Below are positions 23,185-32,937 of a DNA stretch of 64,000 nucleotides, in pieces. Position 1 is the first letter of the stretch; each line of letters begins with the position of its first letter. The DNA comes from a virus. The DNA lies in IMG/VR virus record IMGVR_UViG_3300024317_000004, positions 1-64,000 of that record. The stretch is one strand, 5' to 3'. The notes under the pieces are model-generated. The model saw nothing but the letters and a program-made list of their open reading frames with translations. It was not told the DNA's origin and did not search any database. The translations under genes and the position numbers were made by a program.

Positions 23185-24759
23185 GTGAAGTACAAGAGCC
23201 TTACAGCCAAGTCCCCCGAGTACTCGGCGAGCTACTGGGAGGAGTGCCGGGCGTTCTACCGTGGGGGTCGTGATCTACTTGAGAACAAGTCACTTCTCAC
23301 GCGGGTGTTCCCGCAGCATGCGAACGAAGCCCCCGATATCTATCAGGACCGATGCAGGCGCGCGACATACCTAGCGTATGCCGGCGAGCTGCTTGATTAC
23401 ATCGTTGCGTCTCTTGCGATGGAGCCGCTGACGCTCACCGCAGAGCCCAAGCCGCCCGCGTTCTACCAGGACTTCGTAAACTCGACAGACGGCAAGTCTC
23501 TTACGCTCAACGATCTGATTCAGCAGCAGGTGCTCACCGCGCTGATCTGCAAGACAGCGTGGACGCTGGTGGACTTGCCGCCGTTGGATTCCGGTGCTGT
23601 CATCGAGTCCGAGGCGGATGAAGAGGAATATGGGTTACTGCGGGCGATGGCGTTCCCCGTCGAGCCCGAGTGCGTTTACGACTGGGACTGTACCCCCTCT
23701 GGTGATCTAGAGTGGGCGCTGATCTGCATGCGTTCGAGCCCTCGCAAGAGGCTTGAAGACGACCGTAACGAGATCGTCGAGCGATATACCTACTACACAC
23801 GCGACGGCTGGGAGCGCTACGACGTCACGTACAAGCGGGATAAGCCGCCCGTGCCGAACGACGATATTCCCCTCACGCTATCCGGATCGCATTCGTTCGG
23901 GCAAGTCCCGCTGGTACGACTCGAAGTGCCGGCCGGCATGTGGGCGATGGACAAGATCCACTGCCTGTGTCGTGACATTTTCAACAAGCGATCGGGCATC
24001 TCGTTTTCGCAGTTGCGGCATCTATTCCCGATTCTCACGGCGTACCTTGGTCCAGAGATCGGGCCTGGCAATGAGATCCCCGCGCCCATCGCCCAGGATC
24101 CGGACCGCGCCACCAACCAGGTTTATGGGATCGGTCGGATCGTTAAGTTTGGCGACAAGGATCGCCTCGAATACACCTCGCCCGACTGCGCGATTTACAC
24201 GACGTCACTGGAAGATCTCAACGGCTTGCGCGACGAGCTGCATCGAGTCCTGCATCAGATGGCGCTGGCGGCAAACAACTCCGCTGCAGCGCTGAAACGA
24301 TCGGGCGACAGCAAGGCACAGGACAAAGCCGCTGCCAGCGTCGTGCTAAAAAAGCTCGGGGAGTACGGCAGAAAGCACGCGATCGACATTCACAACCTTG
24401 CTAGAGCCGGACGCATGGATCAGCCCATGACCTGGTCTGCGCACGGCATGCAAGACTTCGACGAGCAAGCGCTTGGCGACATGATCAACGAGGCTGCGGT
24501 TGTTCAGACGCTCACGATCCCAAGCCCGACGTTCCACCAGATCTACCGCTACTCGATCGCGAGCAAGGCGGTGTCTGGTATGGCCACGCCTGAGCAACTC
24601 GAACAAATTCGTGATGAAATCGAAGCCGCCACGACGGCCGAAGAATTTGACCCCCAACGCAAGATGGACTTGGAGACCGCAGCGGTGATGGGCCCGCCAG
24701 AGCCTGATGGCGACGAGATCCCGGACGACACGGGTCGCGACAAGTACAACGAAGCATGA
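23185..24759 (+). CDS. portal protein
   Basis: A 524-residue protein, GTG start, directly after the terminase. The N-terminus (KYKSLTAKSPEYSASYWEEC) and the sequence style match the DUF4055 group of portals, with an aromatic-rich region and a helical acidic C-terminus (EEFDPQRKMDLETAAVMGPP). Twelve copies form the DNA entry ring. Followed by an ATGA overlap with the minor head gene. Confidence 0.85.
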   Translation: MKYKSLTAKSPEYSASYWEECRAFYRGGRDLLENKSLLTRVFPQHANEAPDIYQDRCRRATYLAYAGELLDYIVASLAMEPLTLTAEPKPPAFYQDFVNSTDGKSLTLNDLIQQQVLTALICKTAWTLVDLPPLDSGAVIESEADEEEYGLLRAMAFPVEPECVYDWDCTPSGDLEWALICMRSSPRKRLEDDRNEIVERYTYYTRDGWERYDVTYKRDKPPVPNDDIPLTLSGSHSFGQVPLVRLEVPAGMWAMDKIHCLCRDIFNKRSGISFSQLRHLFPILTAYLGPEIGPGNEIPAPIAQDPDRATNQVYGIGRIVKFGDKDRLEYTSPDCAIYTTSLEDLNGLRDELHRVLHQMALAANNSAAALKRSGDSKAQDKAAASVVLKKLGEYGRKHAIDIHNLARAGRMDQPMTWSAHGMQDFDEQALGDMINEAAVVQTLTIPSPTFHQIYRYSIASKAVSGMATPEQLEQIRDEIEAATTAEEFDPQRKMDLETAAVMGPPEPDGDEIPDDTGRDKYNEA

Positions 24760-25655
24760 CGGGGCTGTTCCAGTCGTTACACCGTCGCGGTGTTGAGCAA
24801 GACGCGCTCTTCGTGGCCCAACAGGTCGCCGCGTTGCCTGGCCCGGTCCTGGCTCAGGTTGCACCGCTCATAGCGCAAGCAGAGCGCGAGACTGCAGAAG
24901 CGCTGCGTCACTGGATCGCTACGGCGCCCGATGCAAGTGACCGGTACACGGCCTACGAGCGCAGAAGGCTGCTAGTCCAACTGCGGGCAGCGTTCGACGC
25001 CATCAAGCGAGTCTCCCCTGCCCTCGCCTCTGCGCTGGGAGAAGGCTCCAAACGAGCCGGCGTCCTATCGCACCAGCACCTACTCTCACAGATTACTCGC
25101 AACTCAGCACGGTACGGGACATCTCTGGAAGCGCCCATCCGGCTCGACCTCGCGCGCATCTTGGCAACTGGCCAAGGGCTCATCCCAAGGTTTCGTGCCA
25201 GTGCGGCTCGTTACAGCGTGAACGTGAGAGAGCAGATCAAACGAGAGTTGGCCGTCGGCGTACTTCGCGGCCAGACGTACCAGGGACTCGTAGAGCGACT
25301 TGCCACACGTTCCATGCCCCATGCCATGCCGACTGTAGAGAACGCCGCCGGCGCGCTGATGAAGCCCGCCAAGTGGCAACTGGAGCGCTTGGTACGCACA
25401 GAGATGGCACACGCCAGCGAAGTGCAGGCCATGGAAGCGTTTCGGCAGGCAAGGCAGCAGATGCCGGACTTGCGTAGGCGTTGGGTCGCTGCGCTCGACC
25501 TCAGAATTTGCAAGCAATGCGCTGACATGGATGGTGCTGTATCGGACCGCCGCGGATCATTCAGTGGCGACGTGCAGCCGCCGCTTCACCCGAATTGCAG
25601 ATGCGTCGCAGTGCCCTGGCGTGAAGCCTGGGATGAAATGGACATGGCCGCGTGA
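24756..25655 (+). CDS. minor head protein (Mu gpF/SPP1 gp7-like)
   Basis: A 299-residue, helical protein. The C-terminal signature is clear: RRWVAALDLRICKQCADMDG, then PPLHPNCRCVAVPWRE, the Cys/His-containing end of the Mu gpF-like family. These proteins sit inside the capsid near the portal, and some are injected with the DNA. It overlaps both neighbours. Confidence 0.88.
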   Translation: MTGLFQSLHRRGVEQDALFVAQQVAALPGPVLAQVAPLIAQAERETAEALRHWIATAPDASDRYTAYERRRLLVQLRAAFDAIKRVSPALASALGEGSKRAGVLSHQHLLSQITRNSARYGTSLEAPIRLDLARILATGQGLIPRFRASAARYSVNVREQIKRELAVGVLRGQTYQGLVERLATRSMPHAMPTVENAAGALMKPAKWQLERLVRTEMAHASEVQAMEAFRQARQQMPDLRRRWVAALDLRICKQCADMDGAVSDRRGSFSGDVQPPLHPNCRCVAVPWREAWDEMDMAA

Positions 25656-26002
25656 GAATCCAGACCTACAGGCAAACCGATACGGACAAGTCGTTTGCGG
25701 CCACGACCGCGACCGATGTCTTGCCTGCGGTAGGCGTCGATCTCTCGCAGGTCGATCGATTCTCGTTGATCCTGAAAAACACCGGAGCCAACTCCGTTGC
25801 GATCACGATCACGTACACCCTTGGCGCGCTCACCGTGACGGACACCACGACGATTGGCACGATCAACGCGGGCGCCACCAAGAGCCTCAACCTTGCGCCC
25901 GGATCGACGGATCCTGCTTACCAAAACGTCAAGATCAGCGGTACCAGCGCAAGCGGAACCACGGTGTCCATTGAAGCGATCGCTGTGAGAAACACGCTGT
26001 AA
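25652..26002 (+). CDS. putative beta-rich virion protein
   Basis: A 116-residue protein with GTG start, Thr/Ser/Val-rich with alternating beta segments (SVAITITYTLGALTVTDTTT). The composition resembles head-decoration or fibre-like beta sandwiches. It is placed before the scaffold gene. Function not shown. Confidence 0.55.
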   Translation: MRIQTYRQTDTDKSFAATTATDVLPAVGVDLSQVDRFSLILKNTGANSVAITITYTLGALTVTDTTTIGTINAGATKSLNLAPGSTDPAYQNVKISGTSASGTTVSIEAIAVRNTL

Positions 26003-26100
26003 CGCAAACACCTCTCCGAGGTGCACGTCCCTGCGAGCCACACGGCGAGGACGCAGGGCGAATCCCACGCCGCACGTCACCCGACGTTAAAGGGAGATCC

Positions 26101-26814
26101 ATGGCCACCGAGAACGAGAATCCCGCAGGCGACAAGCCCGAGGGAGAGAGCGCAACGACGCCCGAGAAGCCGTCTTTTATGACGGCAGCCGATTTCAACA
26201 AAGCTTCGACGGCACGCGAGAAGAAGCTTCTCGATCGCATCGACAAGCTTCTGGAAGAGAGGCTTTCTGCGAAACAGAAGGCTGCCGAGGAAGTCGACGA
26301 GAACGATGCTGACGACGAGCCTGAAGACAAAGGCGACGACAAGGTTGCCGCGAAGAGCCCATCCGACGCGACGGCCAAACAGATTGCCAGTCTTCAGCGG
26401 CAACTAACTCGAGAGCGCAACGAGCGAGAGAAGCGAGAAGCCGCGGACCGGGAGAAGGACGCCAAGATCGCTCGGGACGAGGAGCGCGCCAAGCTCTCCG
26501 AGGCCCTCACGACAGCTGGCGTTGACCCCAAGCGAATTCGTGGCGCGATTGCGCTACTGCACACCGAGGACAAGCGGGTACGTCGCAGCGCAGAGGGCAA
26601 GATCGTGTTCGTCGACGAGAACGACGACGAGTTCGATCTTGCTGCAGGCATCAAGCAATGGATCGCGAGTGACGAGGGCAAGGGCTACATGCCTGCCCGT
26701 GGTGCGCAAGGATCTGGCGCCGAGCCCGGTCGCAACCACAACCGAATCGGAACGAAGAATCAGAAGATCACCAAGCACGAAGCTGGGGTCGCTCTGATGA
26801 GTCTATTGAAATAA
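26101..26814 (+). CDS. capsid scaffolding protein
   Basis: A 237-residue, highly charged Glu/Lys/Ala-rich helical protein with a long coiled coil (residues about 95-150, QRQLTRERNEREKREAADRE). It lies immediately before the major capsid gene and has AAAGGGAGATCC before the ATG. This composition and position are typical of scaffolds, which fill the procapsid and are then removed. No protease domain is seen. Confidence 0.82.
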   Translation: MATENENPAGDKPEGESATTPEKPSFMTAADFNKASTAREKKLLDRIDKLLEERLSAKQKAAEEVDENDADDEPEDKGDDKVAAKSPSDATAKQIASLQRQLTRERNEREKREAADREKDAKIARDEERAKLSEALTTAGVDPKRIRGAIALLHTEDKRVRRSAEGKIVFVDENDDEFDLAAGIKQWIASDEGKGYMPARGAQGSGAEPGRNHNRIGTKNQKITKHEAGVALMSLLK

Positions 26815-26859
26815 GCCGGGCAGCATGCCGCGGCGATTGATGACATCGAGGAGAAAGAC

Positions 26860-27909
26860 ATGGCCGCCGTAGCATTTTTGGACATTCAAACCGCGCTCAA
26901 CACGATCTTCGAGGACGATCTCGCTTCGCAGATCAACCGCGCTACGGTGGGGGCGAAGATCCTGCCGAAGAAAACCGTTCAAGGGAAGAGTATCAACTGG
27001 GATGCTCGTCTCGGCACCGCTGTCGGCACGGCTGAGTCTGACGGCGCGGTGATCTCGACGTACAATTCGGACACCAAGGCTCCCGCCACGCTGTATGTGG
27101 CGACGTACCAGGACTCTTTCAAGCTCGATGGCCGTGCCGTGGCGTCGGCTGCGAACTCCGGAGGCCCCGCCGCCCTGGTCGACCTTTTTGGCGAGCATGT
27201 GATGGAGTCTTCGGAGCGCGTCGCGAGCAAGGTCAACATTGATCTATACAGCGGGACCGGCGCGACGACCGAGCCCATCACGATAGCAGGTTTAAGTACC
27301 GTGGCCCTGCTCGCAGACACAGGCACCTACGCCAACATCTCGCGCAACACCTACTCGCAGTGGAAGAGCAACGTGCTGGGCAATAGCTCGGTGCCACGCC
27401 CGCTCACCATTCAGCTCATGCGTGACATGATGCGCACGATCTATATTGCCTCGGGGCACAAGCCGGACCTGATCCTAGCCGATCCGTTCCAGCACGAGCA
27501 ATACGGCCTGACCTTCGGTCCGTTCCGTCGGTACATCAAAGACTCGATGTACGTCGCCGGCGACAAGATCGAGCTGGACGGCGGCTACTCGGTGCTGGAA
27601 TTCGATGGCATCCCCGTGATCGAGGACAAGGACGCGGTTGCCGGAGAGATGTTGTTTCTGAACACCAAGAGCGTATCGATTCGCCCGCTGCCTCACGCTG
27701 CGATGCAGCTGGCTGCATCCAGCGGCCAGCTCGAGATCACCGGCTCTGAAGAAGCGAACGAAGGCCCCGGCAACACCGGACTGCGTGCGCGGATTCAGCA
27801 GTTGGCTAACGATGGGGATTATATGGTATTTCAAGTTGTCGTGTACCTGCAGACGCAGGTTCGGCACCCGAACCGATGCGGGAAACTAACAGATCTCGCG
27901 ACGTCGTAA
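26860..27909 (+). CDS. major capsid protein
   Basis: A 349-residue protein preceded by GAGGAGAAAGAC. The sequence shows the HK97-like layout: helical N-arm (LDIQTALNTIFEDDLASQIN), then GKSINWDARLGTAVG, a long helix region around MRDMMRTIYIASGHKPDLIL and a C-terminal beta region (GYSVLEFDGIPVIEDKDAVA). The C-terminal tail (from about residue 325) is less typical. It is the only gene here with the length, place and pattern of the shell protein. Confidence 0.88.
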   Translation: MAAVAFLDIQTALNTIFEDDLASQINRATVGAKILPKKTVQGKSINWDARLGTAVGTAESDGAVISTYNSDTKAPATLYVATYQDSFKLDGRAVASAANSGGPAALVDLFGEHVMESSERVASKVNIDLYSGTGATTEPITIAGLSTVALLADTGTYANISRNTYSQWKSNVLGNSSVPRPLTIQLMRDMMRTIYIASGHKPDLILADPFQHEQYGLTFGPFRRYIKDSMYVAGDKIELDGGYSVLEFDGIPVIEDKDAVAGEMLFLNTKSVSIRPLPHAAMQLAASSGQLEITGSEEANEGPGNTGLRARIQQLANDGDYMVFQVVVYLQTQVRHPNRCGKLTDLATS

Positions 27910-27941
27910 TCGGCCGGCCCGACACTTCGAAGAGAGGCTCC

Positions 27942-28316
27942 ATGGACTTTCAGCGTCTTGTTTCGACGACCAAAGTCGTCAACGCATCCACTCATTCCAT
28001 TCGTGGACTCATCATCGGAAGCCCGAACGGACGGCATCAGATCAACGTCGAGCCGCTCGGCGTGCTTGAAGTGCCTGTCGAATGGACACAGAAAGGGCTG
28101 GACCATCGTGGCCAACCGAAGGTGAAGTCCACCCTCGATCAGTACGCGCCCTTCCTCGTGTCCGAGAAAGACCCTCGCGTCAAAGAGGCTCGGGACGTAC
28201 TCGAGAAGGGGCAGTACACACCCGCGGGAGCTCGGGAGCCGATCAAGACCGCTGTCTACCCGCTTCCTCCTGCCCCACCCCAAGCGCCGGTCTATCTACA
28301 GCCCACGAATCAGTAA
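27942..28316 (+). CDS. hypothetical head protein
   Basis: A 124-residue protein starting MDFQRLVSTTKVVNAS, with a proline-rich C-terminus (PLPPAPPQAPVYLQP). ATG 27942 follows AGAGAGGC. It stands between capsid and neck genes, where small head-binding or connector proteins are found. No specific family recognised. Confidence 0.65.
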   Translation: MDFQRLVSTTKVVNASTHSIRGLIIGSPNGRHQINVEPLGVLEVPVEWTQKGLDHRGQPKVKSTLDQYAPFLVSEKDPRVKEARDVLEKGQYTPAGAREPIKTAVYPLPPAPPQAPVYLQPTNQ

Positions 28317-28319
28317 GCC

Positions 28320-28697
28320 ATGGCCTTTAGCGACCCAGACCAGGCGCGAATCTTCTCGCGAATGGGGAGAGCGCGTCGCTACCTCCAGATAGATTCTGCA
28401 TTGGTCCACGCTATCAACGCGGTCGGTGATGACGCAGAAGTCTCGGCACTCATCGTGTCCTATTTGGACCGCTGCGACGAGATCGATGAGAAGCTCGTTG
28501 ATGCCGAAGACCGACAGGCCCTGATGAGTGCAGACCAAGGCGACGTTGTGTTCGCACAGTACCGAGAGCTGGCCGCGCTGCGTTCCCAAGGGCGCATGTA
28601 CATAGGACGCATCGGTCGACTGCTTGGCGTCGAGCCGCTAGGCGACGGCTTCTCTGCGTCCATTGGCATCATCAACAACATGATCAAGTACGGCTAA
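28320..28697 (+). CDS. putative head-tail connector
   Basis: A 125-residue helical protein (YLQIDSALVHAINAVGDDAE, LIVSYLDRCDEIDEKLVDAE). Helical proteins of this length directly after the capsid gene often act as adaptors on the portal ring. The assignment is by position and fold style only. Confidence 0.55.
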   Translation: MAFSDPDQARIFSRMGRARRYLQIDSALVHAINAVGDDAEVSALIVSYLDRCDEIDEKLVDAEDRQALMSADQGDVVFAQYRELAALRSQGRMYIGRIGRLLGVEPLGDGFSASIGIINNMIKYG

Positions 28698-28725
28698 CGC
28701 GGCCCAGTGCCGTTGGAGATGAATT

Positions 28726-29247
28726 ATGGCTGGCGTTCAAGCACGAAGAGTCCACTCTGGCGACGTAACCGGCATGCAAGCCGCGATGGTCGCGAGCATC
28801 AACGAACTCATCAAGACGCAGGTCGCCTCTTTGTTCCACTATGCGATGAGTGAGGACATCCTCACGTTCGCGGATCTATCGGGCACCGGTGCGGCGAATA
28901 CGGCTCTGGCAGTCGCCGCGGCAAATGAGCTCATGGTGAAGTACTTGGCGCACATCGCTGACACCGTTGCTCATAAGGTTGCCGGAACGCCGCCGTCGTT
29001 GACCTTGGCGACGGACCTAACTTCAGCCTGCACGCTCGTTGAAGCCATTCGAACCGATTACACCTCTCATATCGGCTCAACCACGTACCATTCGGCAGCC
29101 GACTCCACGAACACGATCGCGGCAGCCGCAGCTACGACCTTGTCGACGCTCCAGGGCGCACTGAACGAGCTCAAAAACACGACCGGTTTCAACCAGCACG
29201 TAGCCTCAGCTCCTGCTGCCGGCGCTTTGCATATCGTCCCGCTGTGA
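28726..29247 (+). CDS. hypothetical virion protein
   Basis: A 173-residue Ala/Thr-rich protein. Helical N-terminal part, with repeated short motifs such as DYTSHIGSTTYHSAADSTNT. Found in the neck region. It may be a connector or decoration protein. No family recognised. Confidence 0.55.
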   Translation: MAGVQARRVHSGDVTGMQAAMVASINELIKTQVASLFHYAMSEDILTFADLSGTGAANTALAVAAANELMVKYLAHIADTVAHKVAGTPPSLTLATDLTSACTLVEAIRTDYTSHIGSTTYHSAADSTNTIAAAAATTLSTLQGALNELKNTTGFNQHVASAPAAGALHIVPL

Positions 29248-29257
29248 TCCACCTACG

Positions 29258-29986
29258 ATGACCCAAACGCTTCGCGACAAGGTCTTGCCGCCGATCAACC
29301 AGGCGCGCGGGATCATGGGGCGTCTGGGCTTCCGCCCGTATACCTTCGCCGTCATTCGCCGCGTCTGGTCCGGCCGCTCGGTTGGCACTGGATCCGCCCA
29401 GGACACACGCCTCGCGATTGCGCCGGACTACAAGATCCGGCTGGTGTCATTGCAAGAGGTTACCTCGGACGCAGGTACGCTCCGTGATGGTGACTGGCGC
29501 ATTGGGCCCTTGACCCCAGCCGTCGCCGTCATCAAGGGCCACGTCAAGCAGATCGGCACCGGGACGGGCACCGTAGCGGTCAGCCAGAGCGTGCTGCCCA
29601 CTGGCGTGACGCAAGGCAAGTGGCGGCTCGTGGTGGAGATCACGACGTCGGGCCCCGTGGGCACCGGAGCCTTCCGCTACAGCGCCGATGGCGGCACGAC
29701 GTTCTCGACGCCAGCGGCCATTGCAGCGACCTTCCAGATTGCCAGCATCGGTGTCCTGCTGACCTTCAGTGGCACGTTTGTGCTTGGTGACACCTACTCG
29801 GTCAAGGGTGTCAGCGTGGGCTACACGCCTCAGCAACTGCGCCCCTCGACGGTCTTAGATAACATCCAGACCTTCTACGAACTCGTCGGACCCGAAGGCA
29901 CCCTGCTCTGCACGCTGGTACGGTACGACACGGATAGGGCATTGCGGAACACGCTGTACGTACGGCGCACCAGACTCACACCGTGA
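29258..29986 (+). CDS. putative neck/virion protein with beta domain
   Basis: A 242-residue protein. A basic N-terminal region (GRLGFRPYTFAVIRRVWSGR) is followed by a Gly/Thr-rich beta domain (YSADGGTTFSTPAAIAATFQ, LLTFSGTFVLGDTYSVKG) similar to decoration domains. It overlaps the next gene with GTGA. Likely a structural component of the neck. Confidence 0.55.
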   Translation: MTQTLRDKVLPPINQARGIMGRLGFRPYTFAVIRRVWSGRSVGTGSAQDTRLAIAPDYKIRLVSLQEVTSDAGTLRDGDWRIGPLTPAVAVIKGHVKQIGTGTGTVAVSQSVLPTGVTQGKWRLVVEITTSGPVGTGAFRYSADGGTTFSTPAAIAATFQIASIGVLLTFSGTFVLGDTYSVKGVSVGYTPQQLRPSTVLDNIQTFYELVGPEGTLLCTLVRYDTDRALRNTLYVRRTRLTP

Positions 29987-30513
29987 CCGTCCACAACGTA
30001 ACCGCCGCCGAGTTGCCAGCGCTCTTCAGGCGGCTGGAGATGGAGCGGCTCGAGCGGGTGCAGAATTCGTTCTTCGAAGCAGCACAAGCCGGCGTGGCGG
30101 TGATCGCTCGCGCTGCGCCAACGGATATGGGTGAGCTGCGCCGCAGCGTCCACGCCACTCGTGTCAGTCAGGGCGAGAGCCGTGTCGTTATCGATGCCCC
30201 TCATGCTGGAATCGTCGAGGCAGGCAGCAGGCCGCACACGCCGCCATTGGCACCGCTCATCGCTTGGGTACGACGGCATCGCATGGTCTTCGCGAAGTCC
30301 ATCAAGAACCGGGTGATGCTGCGTAAGCAGATCAACAAAAACCTCGCTCTATCTGGCAGACACCTCAAAGCCGCCGCGCAGGCTCGTTGGGGCCGAAAGA
30401 AACCGGCGTTTGGCCTGGGCAGGCACGAGATCTTCGACGCTCACATTGGCAGAGCGCAGCAGTTGCGGGCTTATACAAAGTCCCTGCGTCGTCAGTACCG
30501 CTGGCGTTACTAA
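29983..30513 (+). CDS. HK97 gp10-like neck/tail-completion protein
   Basis: A 176-residue protein, GTG start. The segment ARAAPTDMGELRRSVHATRV, then VIDAPHAGIVEAGSRPHTPP, is the HK97-gp10 pattern (GxLRxSI...YaxxvExGtxph). These proteins join head and tail. The C-terminal 60 residues are strongly basic. Confidence 0.75.
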   Translation: MTVHNVTAAELPALFRRLEMERLERVQNSFFEAAQAGVAVIARAAPTDMGELRRSVHATRVSQGESRVVIDAPHAGIVEAGSRPHTPPLAPLIAWVRRHRMVFAKSIKNRVMLRKQINKNLALSGRHLKAAAQARWGRKKPAFGLGRHEIFDAHIGRAQQLRAYTKSLRRQYRWRY

Positions 30514-30674
30514 TGTCCAAGCTGGCAGACCAGGAGATCGAGCGTATCGCGCGCATGATCCAGGCCAAGATCGCCAAGTACGGCACACGCCCTCGTTGGT
30601 TCGTGCGCAGCTCGTTGCCTCGGTTACGCAAGATCCTAGGCGCCCAAGTCAAGAGGGCGATTCGGGACCCTTAG
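30513..30674 (+). CDS. small basic helical protein
   Basis: A 53-residue basic helical product starting MSKLADQEIERIARMIQAKI. The ATG overlaps the previous stop as TAATG. No family recognised. Coupling supports it as a real gene. Confidence 0.5.
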   Translation: MSKLADQEIERIARMIQAKIAKYGTRPRWFVRSSLPRLRKILGAQVKRAIRDP

Positions 30675-30677
30675 CAC

Positions 30678-31313
30678 GTGCCAACAGATTACGTCGAAGC
30701 CGCCCGCTCCGAGCTGGCCACATGGCTCACGGGGCAGCTCCATGACGCCGGCTTCGTGGGCATAAACGTTCTGGACCAGTGGCCTGCGCCGAGTCGAAAG
30801 CTGGAGTTGCCAGTCATCGCAGTGCTCGCCGTCGGCGAGATGGACCGTGACCCCCACAGCCCGATGCTTCACAGCGTCACGGAGCTAACGGGCGTCCAGG
30901 GCCTGGTGACCTACAGCTACGGGCGCATCACGCTAGGCTTTCAGTTGGACGTCTGGGGCAGCACGCCGCGAGAGCGATCTGCGCTCACGAAAGCCGTCAG
31001 CGACGCCACGAACGTCAACCCGATCTACTCGCTCAACTTGACCAACGCACTTCCAGACTACCGACGTGCGCCAGGCTTGGTACTGCGGCTGAACGACTTC
31101 TACGGCGTGCTCTGCTCGTACCGCTTCGAGCAAGAGGCCGTGCCCGAGGAAGACAGCGACTCCGCGCAAACGATGGAGTTCAGAGCGATGTTTTCCGGGG
31201 AATCGCTGCTGCATGCAGCCAACGTTGAGCAAGTGGCGCTATTGAAGCGCATTCACCTAAGCCGGTTCGTCAACGGCGGCACGACGCCCGACGAAACCGT
31301 GATCACCGGCTAA
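30678..31313 (+). CDS. putative tail terminator/completion protein
   Basis: A 211-residue protein, GTG start. It resembles tail-completion proteins by place (directly before the sheath) and by alpha/beta layout: a helix at the N-terminus (EAARSELATWLTGQLHDAGF), a central beta sheet (ITLGFQLDVWGSTPRERSAL) and a second helix. No exact signature. Confidence 0.6.
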   Translation: MPTDYVEAARSELATWLTGQLHDAGFVGINVLDQWPAPSRKLELPVIAVLAVGEMDRDPHSPMLHSVTELTGVQGLVTYSYGRITLGFQLDVWGSTPRERSALTKAVSDATNVNPIYSLNLTNALPDYRRAPGLVLRLNDFYGVLCSYRFEQEAVPEEDSDSAQTMEFRAMFSGESLLHAANVEQVALLKRIHLSRFVNGGTTPDETVITG

Positions 31314-31376
31314 TCGCCTTCGTACTCGCAACCGATTGTTGTCGTTTCGGCTCAGGCCGCAGCGAAAGGCACCGTA

Positions 31377-32891
31377 ATGTCTCTACCGCTTTTCATCGAT
31401 AGCGTCTCATCGACCTCGCCCGGCAGCCCCGGTGTCTTCGGAGTCGAGATTCCGGTCCCCAGCAAGATCGACGAGGTTAGCAGCGGATACATTGGCTACG
31501 TTGCAGCCTTCGCGTGGGGGCCTGTTCAGCAAGTCGTAACGCCAACGTCTTCGCAGAACTTCTTCGATATTTTCGAGCCTGCAGGGTCGCCGCGTAGCAG
31601 CACGGGCTATCTCGGGATCAAGGGACGCCGCGGCTTCACCTGCAAGATCATCCGCGCTCTAGCGAGTGATGCTGTTGCAGCGACCGGTACCATGACGGGG
31701 ACTGGCGGCAATACCGTTGCGACTGCGAAGTACAAGGGCACGCTTGGCAACAGCATCACGATTACGCAAGCGGCTGCGACCTCGGGGTCATCGACCAAGC
31801 GCAAGTACACCATCACGCTGACCAACTCGGTGACCGGAACGACGACCGAGGTTTACGATGAGGTCGTCCTACCTACCGGCACCACGGTCACGGTGGACGT
31901 CACCGGCAGTAAGCTACTCGCCTCGCTGACCCTCGCGAGCTCGATGACCGCGTTCCCGACGAACGCGACCGTGAGCTTCACGAGCGGCAGCAACGGCAGC
32001 GCGCTGGCGGCCTCGGACTACACCGGGACAGCGGGCGCGAATGACAAAGGCGTGGCCCTGTTCGAGGCCGACACCGACATCCGCGCCATCTGCCACGACG
32101 ACTGCGGCAACTCGCTCCGAGCGGCCGTCAACCTCGCGTTTGCAACGCAGTGTACGACCGATCGTGACCGACGCGCGTTCCTCGATGGCAACCCGGACGC
32201 TGCCGACTTCTCGACCGTCCAGGGATACGTGGTGAGCGGACTCACGACCGACCGAGTCACGTTCTTCGGGGCGTGGGTGACCATCCTCGACGATGCGGGT
32301 ACCACGCAGACGGTGCCGTTCAGCACGTTCGTCGCAAGCGCGTTTTTGAACCTCGAACCGCAGCAGTCCTACTCGTGGCACGATGATCGTGCGCTCAAGT
32401 ACTACGACGCCATCACGGGCGTGGTGGCCAACTTCGCCTGGCAAGCGAGCGCTGTGACGGACCTGGCCACCAGGAAAGGCACCACGTCCATCTGCCTGCC
32501 CGCCAAGACCGCGAAGGGTAAGTTCGTGGCGCTGCATGACCGGTCGACGGATAAGTCGTTCTCGGTCACGCGCAAGATCAAGGACTTCTTCGGGCTGTCG
32601 ATCCAGCCGGCCATGGACCCGTTCGTCAACGGGCCGAACCTCGCGAGCGAGAACCTGTCCCTGAAGGCGATGGCCGACAACTTCTTCCAGGACCAGGAGC
32701 GCAAGGGGCGCATTCAGTCGCCCGTCAATGGTGTGCGCCAGTGGAACACGAGCGTGGCCGCGAACGATACGAACGCGCTCGGTGCGGGTGACTTCTTCCT
32801 CGACGTCACGGCGATTACGCCTGCGCCTCGTGAGCGAATCTTCCTCCGGTACTCCGTTGGCTCAAGCGGCATCACGCTGATCCAGAGCTAG
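31377..32891 (+). CDS. tail sheath protein
   Basis: A 504-residue protein. N-terminal GVFGVEIPVPSKIDEVSSGY, then IGYVAAFAWGPVQQVV, matches the start of myovirus sheaths. The C-terminal domain has the conserved SIQPAMDPFVNGPNLASENL and LGAGDFFLDVTAITPAPRER. The middle insert (about 100-220) is a Gly/Thr-rich beta domain exposed on the tail surface. The presence of a sheath shows the tail is contractile. Confidence 0.92.
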   Translation: MSLPLFIDSVSSTSPGSPGVFGVEIPVPSKIDEVSSGYIGYVAAFAWGPVQQVVTPTSSQNFFDIFEPAGSPRSSTGYLGIKGRRGFTCKIIRALASDAVAATGTMTGTGGNTVATAKYKGTLGNSITITQAAATSGSSTKRKYTITLTNSVTGTTTEVYDEVVLPTGTTVTVDVTGSKLLASLTLASSMTAFPTNATVSFTSGSNGSALAASDYTGTAGANDKGVALFEADTDIRAICHDDCGNSLRAAVNLAFATQCTTDRDRRAFLDGNPDAADFSTVQGYVVSGLTTDRVTFFGAWVTILDDAGTTQTVPFSTFVASAFLNLEPQQSYSWHDDRALKYYDAITGVVANFAWQASAVTDLATRKGTTSICLPAKTAKGKFVALHDRSTDKSFSVTRKIKDFFGLSIQPAMDPFVNGPNLASENLSLKAMADNFFQDQERKGRIQSPVNGVRQWNTSVAANDTNALGAGDFFLDVTAITPAPRERIFLRYSVGSSGITLIQS

Positions 32892-32937
32892 CCAGCCCCT
32901 CGCGTCTTTCAACTCACTCACAACTTGGTGAACTTCG

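Noticed and set aside
31914-32537. 207-codon open frame opposite the sheath gene
   Set aside because: Arg/Val/Gly-rich shadow of a gene with good family evidence.
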